DNA of 64,000 nucleotides. It comes from Eukaryota sp. TZLM1-RC (lineage: Eukaryota > Metamonada: BaSk clade). Below the pieces are notes generated by a model. The model ran no database searches and was not told where the DNA came from. It worked only from the letters and a program-made list of their open reading frames with translations. Where the stretch lies: contig JAUPSS010000004.1 in the NCBI GenBank assembly GCA_040285825.1, positions 3,665,658-3,729,657 on the forward strand. Reading direction: 5' to 3'. Made by a program: the position numbers and the translations under genes. Shown here piece by piece: positions 37,540 to 48,375 of this stretch (the first letter of the stretch is position 1; every line of letters begins with the position of its first letter).

Positions 37540-38290
37540 TGACTCTGCTCACTTTGAAATGCAAATATTCTTTGCGCTGACATATCTTTGTCATACATCT
37601 GATGGCATACTGAATAAAATTTTTATTGTCATACTAGAATTCTGCTTCAAGATGGCAGCAGTATGAGAATTCACTGGTTCCGAATTCATTTGTCATCAGC
37701 ACTATGATTTTCTTTTGGCTCTTCAGCCTGGCAATGAAGCAGCGAGCAACTATAGATCGTTCTACTTTTCTGAAGTGGCTAGAAAATTTCGAGGATCCGA
37801 GAGCTAAATACAGCGTTCTTAATACCCTATTGCTCTTTTAAACTTATTCAATGCCTCTCTGAACCGACTTTTTCTTCTTCTACAGTTATCTAACTGTTCG
37901 TACTTTCACTTGTCACGATTTCCTTCCCTGTATACTCTATTTTTGATCAGCTTCCAATGATTCATTTATAATTTCAAACTATGAACTTAATACCGACAGG
38001 GAAAAATTTTGTGAGGTAAAGGTTTTGTTTTGAAGTTTCTTGAAGTTGGACAAAGATTAACGCCATCCCCAAATTCACCTCAAAAACCTAATAAGCGTTG
38101 TCCCGGATCAACTCCAATTACAGAATAATTTGCATTGTGCTCAAAGGGAGGTGGTTCTGCGGACCTTCCAGGTGTCTTTTTCTTTGCAGCAGTCTTCACT
38201 TCAAGATTTTCAGCGATTTTATTGGCAGCCGAATCATTGCTTATCTCTGCTTTGGTTCTCCTAGTCCTTGGTGTTCTTTCTTTCAAATCA
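37540..38290 (-). pseudogene. Fanzor copy D (third subtype), degraded
   Basis: Three catalytic motifs occur in the correct order and strand in different frames. RuvC-I is ANYSVIGVDPGQRLLGF (about 38080-38130), preceded by a basic linker (EVKTAAKKKTPGRSAEPPPF). The alternative RuvC-II is IIVLMTNEFGTSEFSYCC (about 37670-37720). RuvC-III is CHQMYDKDMSAQRIFAF (about 37570-37620), collinear with copy B CKSCESLWNRDRNASLNM. Spacing is shorter than in copy B. Several stops and shifts separate the pieces. The frame 38466-38846 upstream on the same strand could be its N-terminal part, but I see no motif there. Confidence 0.65.
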
Positions 38291-38299
38291 GAAAAGGTA

Positions 38300-41035
38300 A
38301 CTAAATCCCGGTACCATTAGTTCTAATTGTTACCTTACTGTACTTCGTTTTTTCATCAACATTATTGATACCAAAAAATGGATGAGAACAAGTTTTAGAT
38401 TCACAAGTTTTTAGATTCTTTCGGATTTTAATCAGTAAAATAAATAGAACCATAGCTCTGATTTTCTACAATATAAAATTTGCACTGCTTCCGAAATTTG
38501 AGGCCACTAACTTGTAAAAATTGAGCCTTGTGGAATGCCAGTGGCATGATTTTAAATCTCCGCCAACAGAAGGAAAATGTCCTACTTCTATAGTTAAATC
38601 TTCGGATATTGACTCCATTATATTGAGTCGCATATTGACCCCCATTAGGTCAAAAATTTGATGAGTACAGCGCTCCACTTGATTAAACCCCGTCAATACT
38701 TCTTGCACAATGGGAAACTCGTCAAAAAGTTGTTTCAAATAGTACCGAACCTGAAACATTACTCTTTTTGTAGAAAAGTAATCGAATTGGAGGTTTAAAT
38801 AAACCTGTATACTGAATTTCAAATTAGTACGTTGGTTTGAAACCAAATATAAAAATTAATTTTGGAATTTGGTAATAGAATCCAGTGCCCTACAATAAGC
38901 CTTTATACAATTCTTCAACCAAACTAAACACATTTTTGGTAGATACGACTTGAAACTTGAGACAAGGTTTTTTGACCGTATATATAAATAACTTGTGCTT
39001 TTTTAGACATCAACCAAAAAGCTGTTGTTTGATGTCACCCAATTATAAAAAATGGATAAAATTGTTGACTGATGATATTGATTTCTTCATCATAATGGAC
39101 CCTTACAACAATATAAGCTTCTCGGGAGTTAAAATTGGTTTCTTCTGGCATAAACATCAAAGGACCATTGTAAAAAAATTAAGCAGCTGTCTTTGCCTTT
39201 TTGAGGTACTGATGTTCGGAACATGTCCTTTTTTTGTTATATTTATAAAAAGACATCAAACATCAGATTCCAGTACAGCTCGCCCACATAGAGGAAAGTC
39301 CAGAAAAAATAGTTATTTCAATCACTTTTGAAATGCCAATTGAGATGGCTTCCAGTGCGCTGAGTGTGAGCAGAGAGTTGAGAGCACAGAACCGGGTAAA
39401 CACCTTCTTTGCTACTCTTTCTGTTACAACAGTGCGTTCCAGGGTACGTAGCGAACTCACTGAACCAAGTGGGCTAGAACAATCAGCTGCATGTTCTTCA
39501 GTTTTTTTCATCAAGTCGTTCCCATTTATAGAGAAGTTTGCGTGTGGTGGACCAGGCGGAACACCATGACCAGTGCCACCAACATGGTCAGCAGCTCCTT
39601 GTTCCGCCCTCTGAGGGCAAGTACGTTAGTTATTTCCTTCAACTCCGAAGAAGCAACACCACAAAATGAAAGACAATCAAAATTAATTAACTGTATTCTG
39701 CCTTTTACATTCGAAATATATTTGTCTTGAAAGTGTCTTTTTGGACATAAGTTTGCCAGAATAGATTATTAAATGTACATCTATCGAAATAGTAGACTTC
39801 TACTTATTTTCTCTCTTATAAGTAGTGTAATGTGTCGCAGATGTCGGTTGTTGGGTTTCAAGTGGCTTGATATCAGTTTCCTAATTCAAAAATAGACTTC
39901 TTACTTCTATTTACATTCACCTGGACATCTGAAGGTCCGTACCTTCAACAACTGGCTTCAATAAATAATGTTTACAATTATTCTTGCCAACTACCTGATG
40001 TTATTTGAATGTGAGGATCGTGGAGATTGTGGCTTTGTACCTGCAAGGGTTTCATCTGAACGCCCCATTTCTATTGTCTCCATTTCTTCCTCTGCTATAA
40101 CATTTGAGACAGAGCTACCTTTTTTTGTAGCTTACCCTTTCTTTGTTCAACAGGCAGAGGGAATCTAACCCCATTTGTACGATATTATTTATTCTCCTAA
40201 ATGTACTTCTCCAATTATCAACCTTGTTCTCACTCTCTCCACCACAAATTAACCTCAAGAATCCCACAAGTACTTCACAAAAGTTGATGAAATTTTCAAG
40301 CAGCCATTTCCTCATATTGAAACCGCACTTCTCGATACAGTTACTGTTTCCTCATTGGTAATTATATCTCTTTCACTGCAGAACTTTTGCAGTCGACAAC
40401 TCCTAGTTCAGATATAGACGATCTGATCAAGGATAAAAGTTCTTGGAATCAGTTTGGAATAATGCACTTAATGGTATGGAAAAGTCTCAATCATTGGTTC
40501 TTGCGTTTCTATTTTTCAGTTTCCTTTTATTTTGTTCAGTGTTGCATTTTCAATTTAAACTTCACATTGTATTTGACCCATGTTGTTATAGAGTCCCCAT
40601 TAAAAACAATCTGTGTTTACTATTAATATATTTGTATATAAGAATATTCAAATAAAACTTTGTGTTAAACTGTCAAGCGTTTCAACATCTAATACTTTGC
40701 GCAGTGATTATTTCTCAACTTCTGTAGCTCTTTAGAATTACCAGGCGTGTGTGGAAGAGATAAAATATTTTGTCTTCTTATGTGATTTGAAGGTCAGACG
40801 TTTGCAAATAGTCAATTCATCACACTCTTCCTCCACAATTTAATTGGATACTTGGAACAATCTGGATGAGGCTTAACCTCGTTAGCAGGGGTACGTGAAG
40901 TAACATTGATCACTGAAGATAAGTTTCTGGGTGTTTAAAAGGGATGTTGAACCAGAGAATCCTGGAAAACAGGCTTTTGGGAGGATCATTACGAAGATGA
41001 AGTGAAGACGTTTTAGATAACATTAATTTGACTGT
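38300..41035. other. Unresolved region with intron-like signals and candidate exons
   Basis: No convincing long gene is present. The best candidate is on the plus strand: an open frame ending KKLSSCLCLFE at 39205, an intron-like 39206-39266 (GTACTG...CATCAG), and an exon 39267-39395 reading IPVQLAHIEESPEKIVISIT, FEMPIEMASSALSVSREL, then GTAAAC. The pattern ITFEMPIEMASSALSV is faintly like the KEOPS subunit Pcc1, but the continuation is unclear. A second candidate set lies at 39968-40450 (YFTKVDEIFKQPFPHIE and LLQSTTPSSDIDDLIKD). On the minus strand 38466-38846 is open for 126 codons with no recognised homology. These may be parts of spliced host genes. Confidence 0.3.
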
Positions 41036-41039
41036 GAGT

Positions 41040-41199
41040 TGATGATCTGTGGGGGTTAGACATTGAGTATACCTTAAATGTAATTAGATTTATTACAAGG
41101 GAATGAGGATTTCCCTTAACTTAAGCGCATGGGCGCAATAATACAATAACTATTAATAAACTATAAATAAACTATTATAAATATTATCCAAGGCTAACA
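41040..41199 (-). repeat. 3' LTR of element 2
   Basis: This 160-bp repeat is identical to 48352-48511 except for one base. On the element strand it starts TGTTAGCCTTGG and ends CAGATCATCA. The C-terminal pol frame reads 15 bases into it before its stop at 41184. Confidence 0.95.
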
Positions 41200-41870
41200 C
41201 TGCCCTTTCTTCTTTTCGAGCGTCGAGGCCTGATAGGAGTTGGATTAACATTATTGTTAATATTATCAGAACGACGTTTACGGCGTGAAGGACGAGAGCG
41301 AGTATTAGAAACAGACTTGGAGAATTCTTTATAGGCAGAGGTGTTTTGAACAGTCGAAACCAGCTCAGTGGTAATATGATTGCCAGGCCATTGGACTTGA
41401 CAGTAATCACCATCCTGACTGAGGACTTTCTGGATCACGTGCTCTTCTGCATCACCAGCGGCAACCCAGGAGTGAAATTCATCATCAGCTGGTAAACTGG
41501 AATGCCAAGGTTGGAGGTGCTTCACACTGGCTTTAACAACCATACCAGTACACAGGTTCTTGATGTCAGCTGTGGAGGTAGAGGGTGTGTCAATAACTAA
41601 GAATGGTCCTTTGTAGTTACCATGTAACTTAGCAGTGGAAGACGAAGCTCGTTTGACCAATTGGCCAGGAGAGAAAGGGTTGGCTTCGATTTGGGAATCA
41701 CGAGGAGGAGCCTTGGAAGCTTGACGGAGCTCTGCTTCCTCCTGTTTCTTCTTCAATCTGGCAAATTTGGATTGAATGTTGTTGATGTAGGTTGACTCAG
41801 ACGTTGAGCTTTCGAGGGTCTCTATGATTTTTGCCGGGGTCAGCTCTTGGGCTAAAAATCTGAACCAAAC
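41184..41870 (-). CDS. Integrase C-terminal extension with chromodomain-like segment (element 2)
   Basis: This frame takes over after the TAG at 41852 by a -1 shift and reads LAQELTPAKIIETLESSTSE, ARLKKKQEEAELRQASKAPP, then an SH3-like GPF/Y segment (KLHGNYKGPFLVIDTP). A chromodomain-like stretch (EEHVIQKVLSQDGDYCQVQW, PGNHITTELVS) and a very basic end (RPSRRKRRSD, PRRSKRRKG) follow. It is collinear with the single frame in copy 1, so it belongs to the integrase. The ends of chromovirus integrases guide insertion into chromatin; whether this domain still does is unknown. Confidence 0.75.
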   Translation of the reverse strand, partial: VWFRFLAQELTPAKIIETLESSTSESTYINNIQSKFARLKKKQEEAELRQASKAPPRDSQIEANPFSPGQLVKRASSSTAKLHGNYKGPFLVIDTPSTSTADIKNLCTGMVVKASVKHLQPWHSSLPADDEFHSWVAAGDAEEHVIQKVLSQDGDYCQVQWPGNHITTELVSTVQNTSAYKEFSKSVSNTRSRPSRRKRRSDNINNNVNPTPIRPRRSKRRKGSVSLG

Positions 41871-44800
41871 ATGAGCTCGTATGGAGAGTAACCTGTAATC
41901 GAACTCTTGGATGAGTTGATTAACAATTGTACATAGGGTATGTACTCTGACCATGCGTCGTAGGCGTTAAAATCTACGAGCAGCTTCCTCAAATTCTGCA
42001 AAATGTCACGGTGACGGCGTTCGACTAAACCGTTGGATTGAGAGAAGTGAGGGACGGACTTTGAGACCTCTATGCCCAAAAACTCACATAGAGCGTCGAA
42101 GACAGCTTTAGAGAACTCAGGACCGTTGTCACTATGAACTATGAACGGAATCCCGAATATCGCGCATACCTTCCATATGAGAGCGTCAGCAGTAAGGTTG
42201 GCGTTGAGTTCTTTGAGAGGGACTATGATAGTGAACCTCGTGAAGCTATCCACAAATACAAGAATGTATCTGTGGCCGTCTTGATCTTCTGGAAGAGGAC
42301 CAATGACGTCGACGTTAACTCTTGCGAATGGTCTGTCAGCCCACAAGGAACCAGTTGTAGGGACATGCAGTTTGGGGACTGCTGCTGTCTTCTGACAGGA
42401 GGGGCATTCTTGGACGTGCTTGGTCATGTCTGAAAGCATGTTAGGCCACCAGTAGTCGCTGTTCTTGAGTCTGAGGAGACTTTCTGCCTTACTGGGGTGG
42501 CCACCTTGCGGGAGTCCATGTAGAAGGTTAAGCGTATCCTTAACCAGTGATTGAGGAATCACGATCTTGTGCTCTGGAGTCGGATAAAGATCTAGACGAC
42601 TATCCAAAGTACAGTTGTTGAACGAGGTGTCCTGGTTAGCGAGGGCTCGCTTTTGTTCGGACCTGATCTTGCAGAGCCATGGCTCGAAGAGTGGAAGGTC
42701 ATTGGAGCATTTGTCTTGAAGGATGAGCACCTTCTCAAATGTATGGAGATCTTCAACGAAGCATCTCTCTGACTCAGTTTCGTCAATCCTATTTGTGTAG
42801 TAGATAGGGTGAAACTCTTGGTCATTAGAATGTACCAGATGGTTGATGGTATGATTGTCTTGGGGCGGTACTATCCTAGATAGCATGTCTGCCCAATGGT
42901 TCTCTTCCCCTTTTGTATGAACTATGTCGAATAGGAACTCAGAAAAGATGGGAAGCCGCCTTCTGACTATTCTGTTTTTGTTCGGAGCGGTAAGCATGTA
43001 AGTAAGGTTTTGGTGATCTGTGAAAATGATCAGACGCCTTCCTTTGAGGTAGTTCTCGAAGCCACTTTCGGTAAGCATGAGAAGGATAGCATAGAGCTCT
43101 TTCTGTACCGTGGGCCAGTTCTGCTGGGAGTTAGTCAACAATCTGCTGAAGAAGCTGATTGGTCTACATTTCCTATTGAGTAAGGAAGTACCAGGGTCCT
43201 TAGTGGGTTCTATTTGTTCCCAAATCACGCCGCCAGCTGCTATATCAGAGGCATCACAACTTATTAGTACTTGGTTATCTACTGGAGGTAAGTTGAGAGG
43301 CATGTGCTCCGCGATCAGACGTTTGATTTCGGCTAAATGGTAGTCGTGCGTGTCTTTCCACTGCAAGCGACGTGGTTTGCCATGTGTTAATTTGATGATC
43401 GGGGCAACATGCTTGGTTACCTGGGGAAGCCATTCCCTAATGAAGTTGACTGAGCCGATAAGGCTACGGGCGTCTTTCACAGTCTTAGGTCTGGGAAGAT
43501 TCAGTAAAGACTCTGTGCGTGTAGGATCTATGGTCCTGGTTTTGTGTTGGAATCTGCTACCAAGGATCTTTATTGGGTGTCTAGAGGACACAAAATGGCA
43601 CTTGGGCAGTCCAAGGCTAACTCTACGGGTTCGAGCCTTCTCGAGGACACGTCTTAGACGTCCGAGGAACTCGTTGAAAGTTCTACCTACTATAATGTTG
43701 TCATCTATATAGATGAATACACCGTCTCCGGAGAAGATGTCTGCCATAACGTTCTGGAAAACTGCAGGAACGTTCTTGAGGCCGAAAGCAGCACGTTTAA
43801 ACATGATACTTTTGCCAGGGATGCTTAAGGCAGTCTTCTCCCGGTCCTTTTCTGCAATCTTTAGTTGCCAAAAGGCTTTGGGGAGGTCAAGGGTACCGAT
43901 GAAATTGGCTTCCGAAAGGAAGACTAACACGTCGGATATTCTGGGGAGATTAGGTTCAACGGGAATAGTGTTGGCGTTGACTCCGTCCTTGCCGCTGTAA
44001 TCACCAGTAAGGCGAGGCTTACGATGATCAGGGTATACCACAAGACATACTGGAGAGCTGAACTCATGGTTCGATGGTACAGCAAATCCAGACTCGACGA
44101 GTTCATCGAAGATCTGTTCGGCGACTTTCTGCTTCTCGGGGTTTAACCTACGAGGGGGTCGTCTGACTCGAATACTTTCATCATGAAAGTTGATCTCCAT
44201 TGGAGGACAGTCAATCCCATCAGCATGCGGCTTAAGGGTGAATGTCTCTTCGAACTCTTTCAAGGTTAGAAGTAAGGTCTTCTTGTCGTTATCACAGTCG
44301 AGGTTAATAGTACAACCAGAAGACTGTATGTGCTCCAACCAACGTCTGGGGACGTTGACGACATCTGAGACTTGGGAGATTCGATGGTCGAATTCAGCCT
44401 CAGGCAGAAGTAATGTACGATGTTCCTCATCCATCTTGATGAAGAGGCCTTCATCGTTCAATAAGCCTAGGTGATGCAACAGGTCTCTACCAATTAGTAA
44501 CATATTGTTGCCAGGAATGATGGCCAAGCTATGTTTCACGTGTACTAGTTGGGTTACACTACCGAGTCTGAAGCTCAGTGTGCCTTCTGCTGATCCTAAA
44601 GACTTCGACATGATGTTGTTTGCAGACTTAAAGTTTATGCAATGGTTAGTCTTTACCATGTTGCATCTTTCTGCTAAATCAACAGTGATGACTGATATCG
44701 AAGCTCCAGAGTCGATGATCCCTTCTATTTCGCAGTTATTTATTGAAAATTTCAATTTTAAATTTTTGCGTGCGACATCTGAGGTGCGAACCATGAAGAT

Positions 44801-47800
44801 ATCGCTGTGGGACTCTGAGTCTGGGTTCGAGTCGAACTCATGATTGAAACAGGGTTTATTTGGTGTTTCTATCGTTGTAGCTGTTTTAAAATTCCGGGTA
44901 GTCAAAGGATTAGTTAAACACTTAATCCACTGGTTGGAGACTGAGGTTTGTTTTATGTTTGGTGTTTTACGTGCTGGAGAGCTGTCTTGCTCTATAGTAA
45001 ACAAGGAACATTTGTTTGAACGTTGCTTTGATGTATTACCTGTTGGAGAGCTATCTTGCTCTATAGTAAACATTGAATATTTATGGGAACGTTTATTACT
45101 ACTAGAAGGGCCCTTGCCTCTTCCTCTACGTCTACCTCTGCCTCTACTACTACTATTACTACTACCCCTAGCCAAATATGCTCGAACGGCATCTGGGTTG
45201 GCATCTCGCCATTGCTTGGATCGCTGGCAATCAGGGTCGGGACATTCGTTAATAGAGTGGCCTGGAAAACCACAGAATCTACAGAGACCAGCTTTATCTC
45301 TTTCTTTCTTAATTTGCGACTTGCTCCTTTTGGTGAGTTGAGCAGGGGCGACGCTGGAACCCGCAGGCTTAAATTTGCCTATTCTTTTCTTGTCCTTTGG
45401 GTTTGCTCTAACATAGTGACCCATATGTTGTTGATAGCTGTCACTGATATTGGCCCTTTGCTCGTCATAGGATCTTGCTGAACACCAACTCATGTATTCA
45501 GCAGCAAGGATGTCGACAAATTGTTGTAAAGTATGGTGTTGCCAAACATTGGGTGTGGACCATACTGTTCTCAGGTTGTCACTGATGGCCTGAATACCAA
45601 CAGAATCGATCATATGGGTTGCAATTTCCCAGTTTTGAATGCGCTGTAGGAAATGTTGACCATACAAGGCACGGTCGCTTGCCCTGACGTCAGAAATGGC
45701 GGTAATTCGTGAAACTGTTCTCATTAGCCTCACAGTGAAGTCGCCCCAGCGATTCCTAAAGTCCTGAATATTCCAATTTATCTGAACTCTATATAACTGA
45801 TTCCTCGCCGTTTCTAAAGTACTATACTGGCTGAGGTGTAAAATTGATTCCCATATTTGCTCCTCATTAATGTTGTCGATAGCTGAGATACTATCAGACA
45901 TAGACGAAAATCTGCCTTGAGCTCTCAGAGCAGCTAAGCACTCTGGAGTAACGCAGGAGGCAATCCTACGAGGGTCGACTTGAGCAGCAGCTCTGAATCG
46001 GTCCCCACTCGTGGAGGGGTTACCATATCTCTGATTGAGAGGGAGGTTCCGGTTTTCTCTGCTTATGGATTGAGGAGTGGCAGGAGGACGAGAACGTTCC
46101 TCAAGTTGCCTTCTTAATTCAGACACTTCTCTTGCTAGTCTGACTTGAGTAGGATCAGATTCATTGATATCTCTCTCTTCAATGGTCCTCTCAGTCCTAG
46201 CATACAGAATAAATCTGTCGATGAATTTCAAGATCCTTACAGGGTCAGAGATATCGTTGGCTTCCAGGGTGGGTTTTCTAGGACGACCACCTCTTTGTCT
46301 ATCTCTATCTCTATCTTGTGAACTCGCCATAGCTTCCATCAGTAGAGTGTTGGAAAACTGGGGAGCTGTGGGAGTGTTAGAAGGAGTTGCTCCTAGGAGC
46401 CTAGGGTCCTGAGGAACCTGGGAAGGAGTTGATGGATCCTGAGATTGGACAACTACAGGTTGTTGCACTGTCTCAACAGTGTCAGTAGTTGCCATCGGCT
46501 CATCTTGTTGTTGGTCATCCTGAGGCTCAATGCTCAAAGATGAGAAAACTGTGTCTGTCTCAACTGGGTCAGGCTCAGAAGTTCTCAATTCTACTGGGTC
46601 ATGATCACTCGGATAGTAACTTTGCACATTACCATCGATATTGACCCACAGAAGAGAACTAGAATTGGTGACGCCAATGTTCTCCTGTACATTCATCAGG
46701 GCATCCCTTAAAGGCCTATTCCTTCTATGCTCCGGACCAAAATATGACGCACAAAGGTCAGGTCTGCGGTCTTGAAGGTACAATCTTTGGTAGTTCGTAG
46801 TGTAAGTGTACCACCATCCAGTCCTGAAATCTCTGTTGATATAAATATCAAGAGAGGCATTGTATCCAGGGCTAAACCTGGGGAAAGGACATGGGTTACA
46901 TCGGTTGAGGAAGAGATTCAGCTCATCACCAGCGAAGATCCTCTGTACACCTTCACGAGGAGTTCTGAACCCTCCAACAGTATCCCGTTGAGGATAAATT
47001 GGAGGAGGGTCACAACGAACCGTAAGATTGTCTACTTCCTCCGTTGGGAAGTAGGGGCCAATTCTTCTGCGTATCCTAAAGCCGTGATCATTAACCACTT
47101 CTGGACCCCAAAATGGGGGTAAAGCAGCAATGAGTTCATTGGGAGGAATCGATGCAGGATCTCCTTGCATTAACTCAATACCAGCATTGAGAACTAAAGT
47201 TTGAGCTTCAGTCCTCTGCTGGGTAGAGATGAAAGGAGAATCTGATTCCTGGGGCTGGCTTGGGGCTTGATAGGTGTTAGGCTGTGCAGCACTAAGCACC
47301 TGCCAAGCAGCAGGAACAGAAGAAACAACGTGACCTTGCTGAGGAGTCTGGCCAGAGGTTGGGGGAATATGAATTACTCCTCTAGTAGGGACTCCCGAAG
47401 GAGGAACAGATGGAGTTGAATGGACTTCTGTAGGAGCTACCGTAGTAGGAGCAGAAGTATTAGGAGGACCTGCTACAGGAACTTCTCGAGAAGGAGTAGT
47501 AGGATTAGAGTTACCAGCAGGGACTGCAGGAGGAGCTGGTTGTTGCGGAGGGCTGCTTTCCATAGGAACTTCCCTAGAAGGAATGGAAGGAGCTTGTTGT
47601 CCTTCCCCAGGAGCTTCCGTAGAAGAAGTAGAAGGAACTTGTTGTCCTTCCCCAGGAGCTTCCGTAGAAGAAGTAGAAGGAACTTGTTGTCCTTCTCCAG
47701 GAGCTTCCGTAGAAGAAGTAGAAGGAACTTGTTGTCCTTCCCCAGGAACTTCCGTAGAAGAAGTGGAAGGAGCAACAGGAGCGCAAACAATAGGTGAAGA

Positions 47801-47965
47801 GGGAGGCTCTACCCTCTTGAGCTTCAACAGCTCAGATATCTTGTTGCTGGCCGAGTCAGGATCAGTCTGGTTGATGATATACTTCAGATATTCATCTAAA
47901 GTACTGAACTGTTCAGGACCTAAAAGGGAATCTTCAACCTCTCCTTCAGAACCAGGGGAGGAGAA
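41852..47965 (-). CDS. gag-pol polyprotein (element 2): capsid, zinc knuckle, protease, RT, RNase H, integrase
   Basis: The frame is open for about 2030 codons. In order: a Pro/Ser/Thr-rich part with four 15-residue repeats (about residues 20-80 from 47827); capsid-like helices; a basic region; the zinc knuckle CRFCGFPGHSINEC; protease with GIIDSGASISVIT; RT with KAFWQLKIAEKD and FIYIDDNIIV; RNase H with LISCDASDIAAGGVIW and FTDHQNLTYM; and integrase with its HHCC zinc domain (HGLPQGGHP, CPSCQK) and DDE triad (NVDVIGPL, HSDNGPEF, GLVERRHRD). All catalytic residues are intact, in contrast to copy 1. A TAG immediately after LMFGSDF closes the frame at 41852; the integrase tail continues in another frame. 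Confidence 0.9.
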   Translation of the reverse strand, partial: FSSPGSEGEVEDSLLGPEQFSTLDEYLKYIINQTDPDSASNKISELLKLKRVEPPSSPIVCAPVAPSTSSTEVPGEGQQVPSTSSTEAPGEGQQVPSTSSTEAPGEGQQVPSTSSTEAPGEGQQAPSIPSREVPMESSPPQQPAPPAVPAGNSNPTTPSREVPVAGPPNTSAPTTVAPTEVHSTPSVPPSGVPTRGVIHIPPTSGQTPQQGHVVSSVPAAWQVLSAAQPNTYQAPSQPQESDSPFISTQQRTEAQTLVLNAGIELMQGDPASIPPNELIAALPPFWGPEVVNDHGFRIRRRIGPYFPTEEVDNLTVRCDPPPIYPQRDTVGGFRTPREGVQRIFAGDELNLFLNRCNPCPFPRFSPGYNASLDIYINRDFRTGWWYTYTTNYQRLYLQDRRPDLCASYFGPEHRRNRPLRDALMNVQENIGVTNSSSLLWVNIDGNVQSYYPSDHDPVELRTSEPDPVETDTVFSSLSIEPQDDQQQDEPMATTDTVETVQQPVVVQSQDPSTPSQVPQDPRLLGATPSNTPTAPQFSNTLLMEAMASSQDRDRDRQRGGRPRKPTLEANDISDPVRILKFIDRFILYARTERTIEERDINESDPTQVRLAREVSELRRQLEERSRPPATPQSISRENRNLPLNQRYGNPSTSGDRFRAAAQVDPRRIASCVTPECLAALRAQGRFSSMSDSISAIDNINEEQIWESILHLSQYSTLETARNQLYRVQINWNIQDFRNRWGDFTVRLMRTVSRITAISDVRASDRALYGQHFLQRIQNWEIATHMIDSVGIQAISDNLRTVWSTPNVWQHHTLQQFVDILAAEYMSWCSARSYDEQRANISDSYQQHMGHYVRANPKDKKRIGKFKPAGSSVAPAQLTKRSKSQIKKERDKAGLCRFCGFPGHSINECPDPDCQRSKQWRDANPDAVRAYLARGSSNSSSRGRGRRRGRGKGPSSSNKRSHKYSMFTIEQDSSPTGNTSKQRSNKCSLFTIEQDSSPARKTPNIKQTSVSNQWIKCLTNPLTTRNFKTATTIETPNKPCFNHEFDSNPDSESHSDIFMVRTSDVARKNLKLKFSINNCEIEGIIDSGASISVITVDLAERCNMVKTNHCINFKSANNIMSKSLGSAEGTLSFRLGSVTQLVHVKHSLAIIPGNNMLLIGRDLLHHLGLLNDEGLFIKMDEEHRTLLLPEAEFDHRISQVSDVVNVPRRWLEHIQSSGCTINLDCDNDKKTLLLTLKEFEETFTLKPHADGIDCPPMEINFHDESIRVRRPPRRLNPEKQKVAEQIFDELVESGFAVPSNHEFSSPVCLVVYPDHRKPRLTGDYSGKDGVNANTIPVEPNLPRISDVLVFLSEANFIGTLDLPKAFWQLKIAEKDREKTALSIPGKSIMFKRAAFGLKNVPAVFQNVMADIFSGDGVFIYIDDNIIVGRTFNEFLGRLRRVLEKARTRRVSLGLPKCHFVSSRHPIKILGSRFQHKTRTIDPTRTESLLNLPRPKTVKDARSLIGSVNFIREWLPQVTKHVAPIIKLTHGKPRRLQWKDTHDYHLAEIKRLIAEHMPLNLPPVDNQVLISCDASDIAAGGVIWEQIEPTKDPGTSLLNRKCRPISFFSRLLTNSQQNWPTVQKELYAILLMLTESGFENYLKGRRLIIFTDHQNLTYMLTAPNKNRIVRRRLPIFSEFLFDIVHTKGEENHWADMLSRIVPPQDNHTINHLVHSNDQEFHPIYYTNRIDETESERCFVEDLHTFEKVLILQDKCSNDLPLFEPWLCKIRSEQKRALANQDTSFNNCTLDSRLDLYPTPEHKIVIPQSLVKDTLNLLHGLPQGGHPSKAESLLRLKNSDYWWPNMLSDMTKHVQECPSCQKTAAVPKLHVPTTGSLWADRPFARVNVDVIGPLPEDQDGHRYILVFVDSFTRFTIIVPLKELNANLTADALIWKVCAIFGIPFIVHSDNGPEFSKAVFDALCEFLGIEVSKSVPHFSQSNGLVERRHRDILQNLRKLLVDFNAYDAWSEYIPYVQLLINSSKSSITGYSPYELMFGSDF
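47586..47772 (-). repeat. 45-bp tandem repeat in gag
   Basis: About four units of 45 bp encode VPSTSSTEAPGEGQQ, with small changes in the outer units (TEVPGEGQQ at the front, APSIPSREVP at the end). The multiple of three keeps the frame open, and the opposite strand is also open across it. Confidence 0.9.
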
Positions 47966-48375
47966 AGAGGTACAAAGTTTTCCACATTAGAGGGAGGAAC
48001 AGGAAGACTGATAGGAACCACAGGAACGTCATCCGTAGATGGAGTGGAACCTTGACCCGAGGGTAGAGAGGAAGTATCACTTCTCTCGCCACCAGAGGGT
48101 TGTTCTGTTCCCAACTGAGGAGTTTGGGAGGAAGAACTTGTAACATTGGGTTGTGTAACAGAATCTCCGGAGGGAGGAGTTAACACAGGAGGAGGAGAAG
48201 CATTGCTTCCCTCGGACCCAGTTGACAAGGGTTGTTCTGGTCCCGACTGAGGAGTTCGGGAGGAAGAACTCGAAGAGTGAGACGTAGGAGGATCAGTCCT
48301 AACAGTCTCGGAGTTGTCATTGGAACCACCCAAAGGTGATCCAATACGTATTGATGATCTGTGGGGGTTAGACAT
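47945..48375 (-). CDS. gag, N-terminal segment (element 2)
   Basis: The frame starts MSNPHRSSIRIGSPLGGSND inside the LTR and is Ser/Pro/Thr-rich throughout (SSSSRTPQSGPEQPLSTGSE). It runs to a stop at 47920, but homology logic places the switch to the main gag-pol frame near 47945-47965. There the main frame reads SSPGSEGEVEDSLLGPEQFS. A single base difference in TTTCTCCTCCCC would join the two. The first gypsy copy has the same MSN start. This low-complexity region is probably the disordered front of gag. Confidence 0.65.

Noticed and set aside
38080-38286. RuvC-type Holliday junction resolvase fragment
   Set aside because: VIGVDPGQRLLGF resembles RuvC, but EFGTS plus Cys pair and DKDMSAQRI follow on the same strand, which is the TnpB/Fanzor order.
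39267-39400. KEOPS subunit Pcc1
   Set aside because: ITFEMPIEMASSALSV has the right feel, but the next segment does not give the conserved LR...N-x-F/L-D-x-L pattern in any frame or plausible splice, so I did not call it.
47583-47990. Plus-strand reading frames across the gag tandem repeat
   Set aside because: The 45-bp repeat is a multiple of three and lacks stops in several frames, so long opposite-strand frames arise as shadows of gag. They have no independent support.
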